A stretch of 64,000 bases of DNA, from assembly GCF_003473485.1 (NCBI RefSeq), contig NC_053045.1, positions 40,404,494 to 40,468,493 on the forward strand, written 5' to 3'. Position numbers and translations under genes: made by a program. Position 1 is the first letter of the stretch. Each line of letters opens with the position of its first letter. The DNA is from Medicago truncatula (taxonomy: Eukaryota > Streptophyta > Magnoliopsida > Fabales > Fabaceae). Shown here piece by piece: positions 23,202 to 51,127 of this stretch. The notes below the pieces were generated by a model. It was given only the letters and a program-made list of their open reading frames with translations, was not told the origin of the DNA and did no database searches.

Positions 23202-23689
23202 ATGGCAGGGATGTGGTTTAATTCTGTTGCTTAAAAGAATGTTTAGTTAGTTAGATACTATGGTTTAGCCACTCACTAGCACCCTGTCAGTATGAATAAA
23301 GTGGTTTCTCCTCACGAATTTAATCAACCAGTCCAGTCTTACTCTGTTTAGTGAGGATTGGATCAGTTGCTTATTTTTGTCAACTTGTTTTTCACATTTT
23401 TCCCTCTCAGATTATTTTGTTGTTGTTGTTGATCTTTATACGTTATAGTGACACCTGCACCATGCACTGGTTTCAGAATGAGCACATGCTCACCTTGGGG
23501 CTAGCTTGCTTTTATGATGTATAATTAGTATAAATAGAATTTTAACTGTGCCCTCCTTATAAATAAAAGTTCAGCGTGGATCACACTTCTTTTTTCCCTT
23601 ATGTTATCAATTAAATTCAGATTGTCACTTCTGTTTTGGGTTGCTATTATAATGTCACTGTGCAATTTGAGTTATATATAATTTTGCTT

Positions 23690-24340
23690 AGTGGTCACAA
23701 AATAAGAAATTGGAACCCTCTGCAACCGTGTAGAACGTTGCAGATAGCTGCCATAAATCATCAAACTCCGGGTAAGATACATTTTCCCTGCTGGAATTTA
23801 ACCTCCGAGGGAAATTTCACTGAGATTTTTACCTATAAAGTTCTGCATAGCAAGGATAACCAGCCTGTCAAAGAGGACCTTTTAACTGAAGGATCATATT
23901 AATCAAGATACTTGGAGCATATTCATTAGCCTGGGCTTTCATGACTGAATTGATTGAAAAATATCTACAAATGACACTGACCAGTGGTAGGGAGATTGAT
24001 ACATGTTCTTTGGTATTGTACCTCCTCAATTTGAAAGGATTGAAATAATCCAGTGTTCTCTCATGACACAAACTTGGTAAGGAATTATTTCTCTGAAGTC
24101 CTAATCAAGTAAGGTTCATTGCACTTCTAAACCAGAATCTTTCAAGCAACAATGACTTCAGAGTCAAGATCAATTCATGTGGCATGGGACTCCCTCCCTA
24201 TGATTGTTACAAAGTCAATACATATGGCTCTCGTAAAGCGTATTTTCGTTGTGTTGCATACGGAGGTTTAACTGGAGATGTTCATTGAAAGTTTGTGAAA
24301 TGATTATATAGTAAGATTGGCTCCTCAAATGCAATATGAG
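23690..24340 (+). mobile_element. Decayed L1-type LINE fragment (zf-RVT/RNase H region)
   Basis: The plus strand contains short peptide pieces like those downstream of L1 reverse transcriptases: EGNFTEIFTYKVLHSKDNQP (zf-RVT-upstream style) near 23815, and later DCYKVNTYGS followed by CVAYGGLTG near 24205-24280, which resembles the start of the L1 RNase H domain (usual pattern: KVNTDGS ... GGV). Several frame changes and stops separate the pieces, so it is an old, non-functional fragment. Its ends are approximate. Confidence 0.45.
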
Positions 24341-25270
24341 ATTGTTTGTGTAAATTTCAGTCAAAATAGAGATATTGTGCTGAATGTGGTATGGTTCAGC
24401 AACTACCCTTGAATTATTTGGTCGTACTCTTTATGGATGGGATCAGAAATACTTAAAGCAAGAAATATATCGAAGAGTTGGTGCTGAGTTAACTAAAAAT
24501 CGAAGTTTATCATAAGCTTGGTGTAAATTCCTTAAAAAACCAGCTTTCTTTTTTCAATGTACCCGGGATTGAACTATTTGGTCCTACTCTTTCTTGATGC
24601 TCTAATCCAAAAGTAAGGATGACTTAAAGCTTAAAGAATACTTACAAATGAATTTACATTTATGGTTACATCAACTTCTAATCTATTATAAAAAAATACA
24701 AAAATGTTTTTAACAAATTGGTCTCCATGACACAACGATGTGATATTCAAAATATTTTTTTTACCTTGAAATGAAAAAAAATAAAATATCAGTTTGACCT
24801 ACTATGAGATTTATTTATTAAAATACCCTATTTTGTAAAGTTTTTGTTTTCTAGTGTTGTCGTGCCATTGTGCATGGCGTGACACATTTTTTTTCTTGTC
24901 TGGTGTTACACTTTTTTACTTTTTCTTTTTTTAGGTTATTTTTGAATCGAACATGTGATATTTGAAGCTGTAGAAACAAATATGATATGAAATGGTTCAA
25001 ACTTGTGTCTAAGTAATAGAAGAAATTTACAAGACAAGTAATTTTGTATGAAATATATTTAAATTATATAAATCCAACACATATTACTTTTCATATAAAA
25101 TAATAACTATTTATAATTATTTCTTTTGACAAAATCTATTTATAATAATTTAATGTTAATTTATTCCATCAAAATAATATTTCCTGAGTGTTGCCTACCG
25201 CAATCGTTACTTCCACAGTCGTGTGTATGGTCAATTCACTGAACTGAGTTCTCAATTTTCCATTGTAACG
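24341..25270. other. Intergenic region between the LINE relic and PEX1
   Basis: AT-rich DNA without a recognised gene. The last 100 bp or so before 25271 is the probable PEX1 5' UTR/promoter. A poly-purine/poly-pyrimidine stretch around 24740-24790 is simple sequence. Confidence 0.4.
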
Positions 25271-38948
<13,678 letters not shown>

Positions 38949-39987
38949 CAATCAAGTAATACAGCGAGTTTGTTGATGTGGTGGAAGTTGCCCTTCGGTA
39001 TTCTTTTTCTCCTGAAGATGCCTTTGTTGTTCGTTTATAACTTACTATAGTAAATTTGTACAGTAGCATGACTGATATTCAATTTATTACTTGTAATAAA
39101 GCGAATTCTCAAGCAATGTGGTAATTAAGTATAGGAAAGAAAACGTGTCTCCACTTCTCTAGGTTTTTTTCCACCATAAATTTGTTTTCAATTGTAAATT
39201 TACAAGGCCTGGAGTAAAATCCTTGAGTAAAAATCTGAGATGGAAGGGAGTTTTGTGCATTGATGAGAAAATCATCTACTGGTCATACGGAGCAGAATGT
39301 ACTAGCCCTGTCTTGGCACAAAGAAGTTAGTATGCTCTGAGGATTTAGTGGCTGCTTTGTTATTTGGCAAGTTGCTTTCATGCTTTGTGCAGCAGCTTTT
39401 GCTTAGAAACATTTGATGAAAAACTAATTCTGCCGACTCTTGCATAAAGTTTCAGCTCGTGCCAATTTCGTCCAAGTTTCCTCTTTGCATAGACATGGTA
39501 AGATCTGCAATATTACAAGCACAGTTTCTTGAAAGCACTACATCTATCCGATACTTGATAATCATTAGTTCTTTTAATGAGCCAAATTAGTTTTATATGC
39601 ATATTTTCTGCCACTGATGGTGTTGCCAAAATTTGAGCTGTTGTTATCTTGACATTTGGAGTTAGTTTATGAGTATAAGAAGCCGCTGCATCATCAGAGA
39701 AATTTTGCGATTTTATATTTTTTTAAGAAGCTATTGATCATCATTCATCCATGGTTAACCATTTGAATTTCCCTCTTTTAAGAAAAAAATAAACTATTTG
39801 AATTTTTCCCCTTGGTTTCCAACTTTCCATCAGCTATATACTGGGATGTCAATCCCACCGCGTCCCCATTCATTGCCACAGGGAGTTTTTCCTCCCCGTC
39901 CCCACTCCTATAGATCGCCACTGTCTCGTGAAACTAATTTTCTACTATTTTAATTATTTGGTAAAATAAAAATTAACCGTAAAACAA
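38949..39987. other. PEX1 3' flank and intergenic DNA
   Basis: About 38949-39120 is the probable PEX1 3' UTR (several AATAAA-like sites, e.g. TAATAAAGCG near 39095). A short GGGATGTCAATCCC...CCGCGTCCCCATTC phrase near 39843 resembles the end of a hAT-type MITE but has no partner. No gene was recognised. Confidence 0.4.
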
Positions 39988-40304
39988 AGGCAAAATTACA
40001 CTTTTAGTCCCTTAACTTTATTTTAGGTAACAATTTAGTCCTTTATCTTTTTTTCATTTCAATTTTGTCCTTTTGATCCATTTACATATGAATTTTTAAG
40101 CTTAAAATTTATGATTTTATTTTCTTATGGTCTTTTAGTCTTCAAATCTATGATCCTTGTCTATGTTTGCATAAGAATATTTAATTTGAAGCTTGAAAAT
40201 GTATATGAAAATGGACAAAAAGGTACAAATTGAAATGAAAAAAAGATAAAAGACCAAACTATTACCTGAAATTAAGTTAAAGGACTAAACGTGTAATTTT
40301 GCCT
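39988..40304. mobile_element. Foldback MITE, about 317 bp
   Basis: The arms begin AGGCAAAATTACAC(T/G)TTTAGTCC on both strands and pair over about 110 bp (left to about 40090, right from about 40200). The sequence is of the common plant 'TTTAGTCCCTTAACTT' foldback type and is non-coding. Confidence 0.85.
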
Positions 40305-40359
40305 AAAACAAATACTTCATCCGGTCACATTTATATGTAAAAAAACAATTGTCTCTGCT

Positions 40360-42955
40360 GGTTAATTCTCCATACAATGAAATGTTTTCAAATTAACCAT
40401 ATCAAGCAACAAATCAATGTTGATTGATCAAGCTTCTACAACGACTCTTTGATGCATTGACAACTCTACAACGTCTCTTGCATACCTTATAACACTCCGT
40501 TAACCCAACAATGTAATTAATAATGAAATCAGAGTTAATCAACTAACGGAATGTCACACTGCTTTTCAAAACATGCATAGATAGAATTGAATGCTATTTA
40601 ATAAACTTCAGCAATTTAACAACTATTACATTGCAGTGGAAAATTATTTTAAACATTAAACAACTTCCAACAATTTTTGGCACATGGCCTCAACAAAATA
40701 TCCTCAAAATTAAATTCAACATCAACAGGGTCATAATTGATACATAAAGGATGATAAAATACAACGACATGTTATCCTCATCCCGTTACATATCAAAGCC
40801 CTAAGACACATGTGAGGAGTCCACTCACAACAACAATAACATCTACTACTCTGGATCACCTGCAAGTTACCCATACGAAGGGCAACGTTTCCAAGCAGAA
40901 GGGGTGAAATTCACAAACAACAATAATAGATATATAATTCATCAATTGAATCTAACACCCTAAATAACAATACTTCAATATACTTATATATTTCATGATC
41001 AACAACATTATCAACATTTGGCAATTTCAACCAACAACCGGAACTACTACTCAACCAACAACTACGACTTATGCAATGACATGAAGACACTGCTACGACT
41101 CAACAACAATGCACATACATGTGGTACCATTTAACGCGTTTGAATGAACGAGCATTCACAGGGCATAAGCCCTCAACGATTGAATGAACTAGCACTCACA
41201 GGGCATAAGCCCTCAACAGTTGGAATGATTAAGCATTCCCAGGGCATAAGCCCTCAACAATTATGAGTATGCAATGGACTCACTTTAGTGTATATCAACA
41301 TACAACTCTCCTACAACGACAACAACATGAACATCAACATCTACTACACAACAATGCATATATAAATATGACTTACATCAACATGATCAACTAGCAACAC
41401 TACAACACTCAACATTGAAATTCAACAACTTGTATAATTTATTTTCATACAATTATACTTAAATACACAATCAACAATCCTTCATATACAAATCAGCAAC
41501 TCAGATAAAACATTATAATTAATCAGGATTAATAATATACCTAAGATTCCAACCAAACCGTATACAAAATTGCAAAAGCAGCTTTCAGCTACTGAGCAAC
41601 TCGCGAGGCGAGTGCATTTGCTTGCTATGGCGAACTCAAGAAATGAGCTACTCCCTATGGCGAGTACGTGGCGAGCAAGAAAAATGGTGCTCTCGTGAGT
41701 TTTGACATTTTTCTCACTAAATCTTCATTTTTAAGCTCCCTATTCATCTTGTTAATCTAAAAATTGTCCCAGACACTCAAAACCATCCAACTTACGTCTT
41801 ATAACAACATTTTAAAAATCATGATCTCTCACTCAGGTACTCGCTACGGCGAGTTGTTCTGCTCGCGAGGCGAGCGATGAAAAGACTTGCTCACGAGGCG
41901 AGTCAGCTTACTCGCCATGGCGAGTTGCGTCAGGTTTGACTACGGGAATTCTGCAGTTTTTCACAAAAAGTCCCAATTTTCCCCAATTCAATCCCCAAAA
42001 CATATTACAGAAGTGTTATAAGTTTCTTCCTACGACCTAAACACAATCTACCACTAATGCCATGGATTCTACACTCTTTAATTCAAAAATCATACTCAAA
42101 ACCTAACCCCCAATTCCCAATTTCAACTAGAACCTTGCTAAATCAAAATCAGAATTGTATAACCATTACTATTGAGAGTTAGTCTCACCCTTACCTTGAT
42201 TTGATGAACAAAGCTCTTCCAAAAATCAGTTTCTCCCCTCTTGGCTCTTCTCTTGGTTTTTCTCCCAAAAACTGCTTGTACGTAAAACTGTTTCTCTGAT
42301 TTTCTAACTCCTTACTTAACTCCCTTTCAATTTCTATTAACTCCCACTTAATTCCCTTAATTAAAATATAGCCCCCAAAACTCCAAATAATTATAATTCC
42401 CACTTATTCTATTAAATAATAAAAATAGCCATTTAATAAAATACACTACAACATAAAATCAACATAAATTATTTAAAATCATATAAAAGACTATAAATCA
42501 ACTAAAAATAATTAAATAACAACTAGGGCGTTACATACCTCTATATAAAGGAATGAAGACTTGAAGATTAGTAGAGACTCTACAACATTTAAACCGTGCC
42601 AAAACTCTGTTGAAACTGTTGTGCATCAAACACTTAGAATTTCTTACAAACTTTCATATCTTAGAATTTCTTAAGTCATAGAGTGTGAATTGTTTTGTAT
42701 TGTGAACAACACTGATATCAAGTGTTCAAACTAAACTTATTTCTTTGTAATTTGTTTGTTTAGAAGTCTCTTGTTTTTGTGTTTGAGCATAGGAAATCTC
42801 TTGCTTATGAGCTTGAGTATTTGAAGTCTCTTGCTTGTGTGCTTGAGCATTTGTAATCAGTGTAGATTATAGTGAAAATCTCCTTGAAAGTGCAAGAGGG
42901 ACTGAACTACTTCTGGATTGTGGAAGAAATGAGGATAATTTCTTTGTCTCTACAC
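40360..42955 (+). mobile_element. Copia (Maximus/SIRE-like) LTR copy 2 split by a solo LTR, fossil
   Basis: Sequence on both sides of the nested solo LTR matches copy 1. 40395-40487 parallels about 20000-20095 (shared GATCAAGCTTCT(A/C)(A/C)AACGACTCT), and 42541-42955 parallels about 20095-20470 (GAAGACTT, ATCAAACACTTA, CTTGTGTGCTTGAG, GGACTGAACTACTT). Both outer ends appear truncated relative to copy 1, and no internal retroelement sequence is attached. Confidence 0.65.
40488..42535 (-). mobile_element. Ty3/gypsy (Tekay/Del-like) solo LTR 3, fossil
   Basis: On the minus strand the 2048 bp unit starts TGTAACGCCCTAG and ends GGAGTGTTATA. A perfect 5 bp duplication TACCT flanks it (40483-40487 and 42536-42540). 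It is a solo LTR. CTCGC...GCGAG palindromes cluster at about 41600-41660 and 41835-41930. A threefold tandem of CAGGGCATAAGCCCTCAAC lies at about 41155-41260 and corresponds, inverted, to the GAGGGCTTGATGCCCTG pair in solo LTR 2, so the two are close relatives. Confidence 0.88.
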
Positions 42956-44717
42956 CCCCTAAAAAATAAAAGTCAAATTTATTTATAATTGAATTTATAT
43001 GTGTTTTGTTTTCAATGTAAATAACTACGTCTTTACACCCCCTAAAAAAAATACGTCTTTACAAGAAAGTCATTGTTCATTTTATTTTTGAGTTTTGTCT
43101 TTACGATTTCAACGCTAACAAAGCTCTCTTTATAGATGTTAAATATATTTTTTTGATAGAAATTGTTTAAGATATTAGAAATGTTAAAATATGATGAAAA
43201 AAATCTATCAAACAAAAGTTTTTGAGTACCGTATTTCTCACAGTTTTTAACAAATAAACTTATTTTGAATAGCCAAAATATATTTATTAGAATAACTAAA
43301 CATACAATATAAAAATATATTTATTAAAATAACTAAACATAAAATATAGTAGGATAGTGCATAATATACTTAAGGTCCGGGTTTAAATTCCAAATGAAAA
43401 AAAAACACGCAAATATATTATTGGGTTACCAAGACTTACTTGGTCATAGCATCGCCATCGCCCATGTATATCGAATTGAACGCCCCAACTACATGACAAA
43501 TTCACCTGTGCCTTTCTTTTTTTGACCAGAGGGATAACGGTATTTGATTGCAACATATTTTCACATTTGCATAAATAAATACTAAATAGCAGTATTTTTC
43601 CACTAAAAGATTATCTTTAATATTCACTTTTCTATTAAATGAAATTTACTAGTAAATTTCAGCCTTTTATGAAAGACCTACTTTTTTGACAAATGAAAGA
43701 CCTACTTTTAAAGTGTGATGCGTATAAATTTTATTTAATTAAAAAATTATGTTAAAAAATGAGTATTCATAACATTTCAAAAAAACAATATCGAATAAAG
43801 TTCAACCTCTCTTTTAAATTTTAAGCAATTCAATTTTTCCAATAATATTTTTGTCAAAATAGGCACTATTGCCAGGGATATATATACAGAGCTTTCAACC
43901 ACGTGAATATGTTTCGTCTTGTTGTATTATTGTATAGTTTCTCAAAACTTGAGTCAAAATCCTCTTATTTTTTGCATATCAAAATTTTAGAAATATAAAC
44001 ACAATAATTGGATTTTTGTTGGACCAGTCATCAATACATGCTTTCAAAAAAAACTAATTTCATTCTATTCGGCTTCAAAATTTTAGAATATGAAATTTGT
44101 TCCACTCATCAACAAATATCCAAACAATGAAATATACTCTCTATTTCATTATATTTTCTACTCCATTTTATTATATTTCAATCCGTTCTATTCATCAATC
44201 TAAACATAACCTTACAAATTTAAGTCTTTGTTTACAGTTGGTTGATGCTGCACTGGTTTATAATTAATCGTTTACTCTTCATAATATACAAGCAAAAAAA
44301 GAAATATACAAATTAAATTAGGAAAATATTGAAAAGTACTATAAAACATAAGTGTCCATGATGAACTGGCATTGTCAACCATATTAAGGAGAACTGGTCA
44401 CTATAATATAATATATTGTCAAAACTCAAAAGGTGAAAGGTTTATAGCTTGCAGCTTAATTTTATCATCAATGAACGCGTTTGCAACTTGCAGCGGGCAT
44501 TAGTGACCATGAAATATTCTTATACTACAAACTATATGTATGCATTCTATAAATTGATGAGAACTCATACCCTCTTCTCCATCAACCAATATCATCATCT
44601 CTTCAACATTTTCATTCTCCTTAACAACAATACTCTTATTACTTTTTTCATATATTTTCTTGTGTGACAAGTTAAAGAAAATAATTATTCAACTCATAAA
44701 ATAATTAATATTCCAGT
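42956..44717. other. Intergenic DNA and peroxidase promoter region
   Basis: AT-rich. A 36-38 bp tandem pair (ATATATTTATTA(G/A)AATAACTAAACATA) lies at about 43278-43350. The 300 bp before the peroxidase ATG is its likely promoter and 5' UTR. It includes TCTATAAATTGATG near 44548, a plausible TATA box 170 bp upstream of the ATG, but this was not tested. Confidence 0.45.
44545..44556 (+). promoter_or_regulatory. Candidate TATA box of the peroxidase gene
   Basis: CTATAAATTG lies about 165 bp upstream of the peroxidase start codon, in otherwise untranslated AT-rich DNA. Chosen by motif and distance only. Confidence 0.35.
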
Positions 44718-45996
<1,279 letters not shown>

Positions 45997-46839
45997 TTTT
46001 GCAAATTTTTTTCTTCATCAGAATGCATCATTCGTTTGCCAATTGCTATTGATGGTGCCATGTAGTCTCTTTCATCATTAAATTGCAAATTCTTTAATAC
46101 ATTTTCGTTCCTGTTTCTACAATTGTACGGTGTTTATAGAATTATTTACTATCAATTCATTTTATTGTATTTGTGGTGATCTATGTAGCTATTTCATAGT
46201 GATCAATAAATTGTAAATTGAACATTCCATCTTGAACTCGAAGTCATGAAATTGCTTGCGTGTTTATATTTTTTATGGTGAATATATTCTTCTTACTCTC
46301 TTCTTTTGGTTGCTGTTCTCACAGATATTAAAGCAACACACAAGTGTATCAACCTCTAGTTAATCCTAAAATTAAATAAAGGTCTTCAATGTGGTGATTG
46401 AACCCTCGGTCAACACTGAGGCGGTTCATGTACCTCAACTCCCTGCAACAAAGGCAGCAAGCTAAACAACCCTTTCGAGTCTCACAGTCCAAAACAAACA
46501 AATTAAAGTGAATGGCGCAAATCTTAAGCTGGTGTATGAATCGTCTGCCAACACAGAAACCAATCAAGATCCATCAACCCCCAACCATTTACTATCACAA
46601 GAGACAAGAAATTCTTCACGCCATTTCTGGCCATACAGTCTGAATTCAATCTCACGACTAAACCGATTTTGAAGAAGACAGTGTGCTTTTGTTATGCAAG
46701 AGCGGATGAAGATGATGAAGTGGAGTGGAGAGTGGACAGGCGTGGTGGCAGAGGTTGGAGACACCATGTTGATGGCGAGAGAACATCTCCGGTGAACGAA
46801 CCTTAGCCATAGTACGAGCCCCAGCCCAAGCAACATCAG
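45997..46839. other. Peroxidase 3' flank and unassigned DNA
   Basis: The first 220 bp holds the probable 3' UTR, with ATCAATAAATTG near 46202 as a candidate polyadenylation signal. From about 46320 the sequence is more GC-balanced and may be part of the degraded element that includes the plant-mobile-domain fragment, but no frame was recognised. Confidence 0.4.
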
Positions 46840-47030
46840 ATGGAGAGGGAGGAGCAAGTGGAGGAACATGTGGAGGGTCATGATGATCAGGTGGAGGTGG
46901 AGCCAGAGCCAGAGCAACTGGACGAATATCCTGGTGGTCCACATGACTTGTCTATGCTGACCATGTATCATGTTCATGTGGCCAGAAGAATGATGAAGTG
47001 ACAAGACTCTACACCAGATGAACAGCTAGC
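46840..47030 (+). pseudogene. Plant mobile domain (PMD)-type transposon gene fragment
   Basis: The plus strand reads EREEQVEEHVEGHDDQVE, then EYPGGPHDLSMLTMYHVHVA. This resembles the 'FPGGP.D.S.L..Y..HVA' start of plant mobile domain proteins, which occur in transposons and in serine/threonine phosphatase 7 long-form-like genes. Only the short N-terminal piece is visible and it ends at a stop. A fragment, not a working gene. Confidence 0.45.
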
Positions 47031-47722
47031 TTGTGGTCCATACAAGCTAGCCTGAATGGGTAACAAACTATTTAGCACTGAGTGAAAAAATCATAAAAAA
47101 AAATTGGGCTAAACATTTCAGGCACAAACCCTATAATTTACCAAACGTAGGGGGCCGACTCATATGTCCATTATGACACCTCTAACTAGATGTAGCATCA
47201 CATTGTTGTGACACACATGTGCTAGTCCATTCCCCTTTTCTCTTTATTTATTTTTTATTTTCACGGTTTAACTTCACATTCATATGAACTAGATTAGATA
47301 TAAGTTAAATGGTTTGGTCGGAAATATGTTTTTAATCTAAAATAAAAGTTTTTAAACCTGTAAACACCATTTAACCCCCTTTTATTTTATGTGTGTTTCT
47401 AGTACATTGAATTGATATTAGAACCATGTTTCTTTTGACTGAACGTTTTACCATGTTAGATTAAAAATCTTTAAAACAACTAGAAAAACTTAAAGATTAG
47501 ATGTTTTGATTTGTCTTGTCTTGTTATTTGTTCATTTCATTTTTTGAAACTTCTATTTTCTTTGTTTCTTTTAAGACCACAAATGACTAAATCTTTCTTT
47601 TAAAAGATTTTATCTAAAATATTTTCTAAAGTATTTTCTTCTTTTTTGTTTTCAAGTTTTCGTGTCATCATTTGTCAATGATACTCTGAGTAATGACTTA
47701 ATAGTTCTTTATTGGGTGTTTT
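47031..47722. other. AT-rich DNA in front of the L1 insertion
   Basis: No gene or repeat was recognised. Target duplication copy 1 of the L1 element begins at 47723. Confidence 0.4.
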
Positions 47723-47733
47723 AAAAGAGAAGT

Positions 47734-50700
47734 TTACCGCAGTTTCAAATTCAACAATTCTTGGCTTCATGAGCCGGAGCTCATTGATCTTGTGAAAAAC
47801 AATTGGGAGCACTATCCTTCCACCAACATCTTAACCAAACTGAATTATTGTGTGGAGGACATATCAACCTGGAGCCGTTCTGTTACCCCAAACTTCAAGC
47901 ATCTTATTAACAAACAGCGATCCATCATTGAGGAATTCAGAACAGACGCAAATGATGCCAATGATCCTGAACTTCAGGTCCTGCAGCAAAATCTCGCAAC
48001 TTTAATTCTTCAAGAGGAGAGTTATTGGAGACAGCGTTCTAAAATCTTTTGGTTATCAGAAGGCGACACAAACAGCAGGTTCTTTCATGCTTCTGCTTCA
48101 GCCCGTAAGCGGAATAACACCATTAAAAAGATGCGCGATGACCATGGCAACTGGATATCATCGCACGATGACATGTGCACTTTGGTTCGAGATTATTTTA
48201 ATTCCATTTTCACTGTGAGGCAAGGCGACCAGCAGGCAATTCTCTCTTGTGTTCAGCCACGGATCACAGCTGAAGACAACAATACTCTCACACAGCCTTT
48301 CTCTGAACAAGAATTCAAAGAAGCTATTTTTAGTATGCACCCCGATAAATCTCCGGGCCCTGATGGCCTCAACCCGGCTTTCTTCCAAAGGTTCTGGAAC
48401 GATATTGGAGGCGACATCTACACTACTGCTATCAATTGGCTCTCCACCGGGGTCATTCCCTCCGACCTGAATTCTACACATATTGTTCTTGTTCCAAAAG
48501 GGGAAAATCCAGAATCAATGAAAGATCTTCGTCCCATATCCCTTTGTAATGTCCTTTACAAAATCATTGCCAAGGTTCTAGCAAACAGATTGAAGCCTTT
48601 GATTAATAAATGGATTGCACCAGAGCAAGCAGCTTTTGTCCCCTCTCGTTCGATATTAGATAATGCGCTTACAGCTTTTGAAATTTTACACTACATGCGC
48701 TGCAAAAGAAAAGGAAAAGAAGGGGATATAGCTCTGAAACTCGATATTTCAAAGGCATTTGACAGTGTCAGCTGGTCTTATTTACAAGCAATCTTATCCA
48801 AATTGGGTTTCTGCTCCCAATGGATCACATGGATGATGATGTGCATCTCTACAGTTGAATACCATGTCATCTTTAACGGAGACCGCATCGGCCCCATCAC
48901 TCCTACACGAGGTTTACGACAAGGTTGCCCTCTGTCCCCATATTTGTACATTATCTGTGCTGAAGGGTTGTCTGCTACTATTAAGAATCACGAGCTTCGA
49001 GGTAAAATCCATGGAACCCGCATTTGCCGTAATTCTCCTCCTGTTAGTCAGCTTCTTTTCGCGGATGACAGCTTCCTATTTTGCAAGGCGACAATTTCAG
49101 AAGCTCAATGCCTCAAAGACATTCTTTCTAGTTATGAACTCGCTTCTGGGCAAGCCATAAACTATAGGAAATCGGCGATTTCCTTCAGTGCAAACACTCC
49201 ACAAGACTCTATCTCTTCCATCATGACATGCCTTGGCGTTTCTAGTGCAATCGGAAGCGGAAAATATCTAGGTCTTCCATCTATGGTAGGTCGTAGCAAG
49301 AAGGCAATCTTCACCTATCTAAAAGATCGAATATGGAAGAATTGTCAATCTTGGAGCGCTCGGTCTCTCTCAAGGGCAGGGAAGGAAATTTTGATCAAGT
49401 CAGTGGCCCAAGCCATTCCGTCTTACTGTATGGGAGCCTTTCTTATCCCTACATCTCTTTGTGATGAGATTGAAAAGATGATGAACTCATTTTATTGGGG
49501 CTCTAAAAAGAACGGTCGTCGTGGAATAAATTGGCTACGTTGGGACAAGCTCACTCGCCACAAAAGTCAAGGAGGTTTAGGCTTCAGGAACCTCGAAGCA
49601 TTTAATCTTTCTATGCTCGGTAAGCAAAGTTGGAAACTCTTATCCGACTCGTCCTCCCTATTTTCAAGAATCCTCAAAGCTAAATATTTTCCCCGAAGGG
49701 ATTTTTTGGATGCCAATCTAGGTCATAATCCAAGTTACACATGGAGGAGTCTATGGAGTACTCAATCTTTACTTACCTTGGGCCATAGGTGGAAAATTGG
49801 AGACGGTTCCCTAATTAATGTGTGGAGTATGCCTTGGATCCGCAATTTGCCAACTCTCAAACCATCTACCCCGCCTCTATTGCACCACGCGGATCTTACG
49901 GTTAGTTATTTGTTGAATTCAGATGGAAATTCTTGGAATATTCCTATAGTGCAATCTCTGTTTAATAGCGTAGATGCAGAAGCAATCGTTTCCATGCCTT
50001 TATTCCCTCGTACTGCTACTGATCAGCGCATCTGGAAGGCTACTGCAAACGGATCTTACACTGTCAAATCAGCATATCGTCTTTGTTCAGACCTTATAAC
50101 TGCCATCAATCCCATCCAACATGATTATCGTTGGAATTCTATATGGAATTTGCAGATCCCACCACGAGTTCGAGCTTTTCTTTGGCGCCTTGCTCAACAT
50201 TGTCTGCCAACTCGCGCTAATCTTCTTACCCGTGGTATTCCATGTGATGACTCGTGCATATTTTGCGACCAATTCGCAGAAACGCAGACTCATGTTTTCT
50301 TCGTCTGTCCGAAAGCGTCCAGCTGCTGGGAACTGCTTGGAGTTAATCACATCATCCGAGACCTGCTACTCTCTAGTAATGACTGCACTTCTATGTTTTT
50401 TGACTTGATTGACAGGTTACACCCGCAGCAGCAAGTACTAGTTGCTATGACTCTCTGGAGCTTATGGAAGAGTCGTAATTCCAAACTTTGGGAGGCCACA
50501 GATACTACTCCAATTTCTATTGTCACTCGAGCAAAGGATGTCATCAACGAATGGAGTTGTATGCAACGAGAAAAGGCACCAATTCACCACGCAAATTCTG
50601 TCCACTCCTGGATCAAACCACCGATAGGTACAATTAAATGCAATGTCGATGCAGCTGCATTTAATAATAATTCTATCATGGGGTATGGTATGTGTTTTCG

Positions 50701-51088
50701 CGACTATACAGGTACTTTTTTACTTGGGAAATCAGACTTTCATCACTCATCAGCCACTGTTTTGGAGGCAGAATCTCTAGCCTTGCTTGATGCTATTAAA
50801 TTGGCTATTTCAAATGAGATGCATGTTGTATTATTTGAAACTGATTCGAAGATCTTAGCTGATGCACTCACCAATAACTCTTCCCCTACCAATGAGTTTG
50901 GAGATCTTGTAACCCAATGTAGAAGTCTCTTACTTGATAAACCCGACTTTGCAGTGTCGTATGTTAGGAGGCAAGCAAATAGTGTTGCTCATAGTATTGC
51001 TCGAGCTTCGCTATCTCATCCTAGCCCCCATATTTTTCATCATGTATTGCCTACTTTGTACCGCCTAATTATGAATGAAATGAATTGA
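47734..51088 (+). CDS. L1 ORF2 fragment: reverse transcriptase, zf-RVT and RNase H
   Basis: One frame is open from the truncation point (RSFKFNNSWLHEPELIDLV just before 47792) to TGA at 51086-51088, at least 1098 codons. It has no genuine start because the 5' part is lost. The reverse transcriptase has GLRQGCPLSPYLY near 48910 and the catalytic FADD near 49058-49069. A zinc-binding zf-RVT region follows at about 50120-50320 (IPPRVRAFLWRL, CIFC, THVFFVC). A C-terminal RNase H domain lies at about 50635-51010 with the acidic residues of CNVDAAAF, EAESLAL and ETDSK. The domain order is that of plant L1 elements with an RNase H. Without an endonuclease it cannot move by itself. Confidence 0.93.
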
Positions 51089-51120
51089 TTCTGCTTTTGC
51101 TAAAAAAAAAAAAAAAAAAA
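47734..51120 (+). mobile_element. Young L1-type LINE, 5'-truncated, with poly(A) tail and target duplication
   Basis: The insertion runs from the end of target duplication copy 1 (AAAAGAGAAGT, 47723-47733) to a 19-A tail (51102-51120). Copy 2 of the duplication is AAAAGAGAAGT at 51117-51127, whose first four A residues may be tail. The endonuclease half and ORF1 are missing, as expected for 5' truncation during target-primed reverse transcription. The retained part is an uninterrupted frame, so the insertion is recent. The 3' UTR is only 13 bases. Confidence 0.93.
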
Positions 51121-51127
51121 GAGAAGT

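Noticed and set aside
46564-47004. A 146-codon minus-strand frame rich in His and Leu
   Set aside because: It is the antisense of the Glu/Asp-rich plant-mobile-domain fragment, with no family match.
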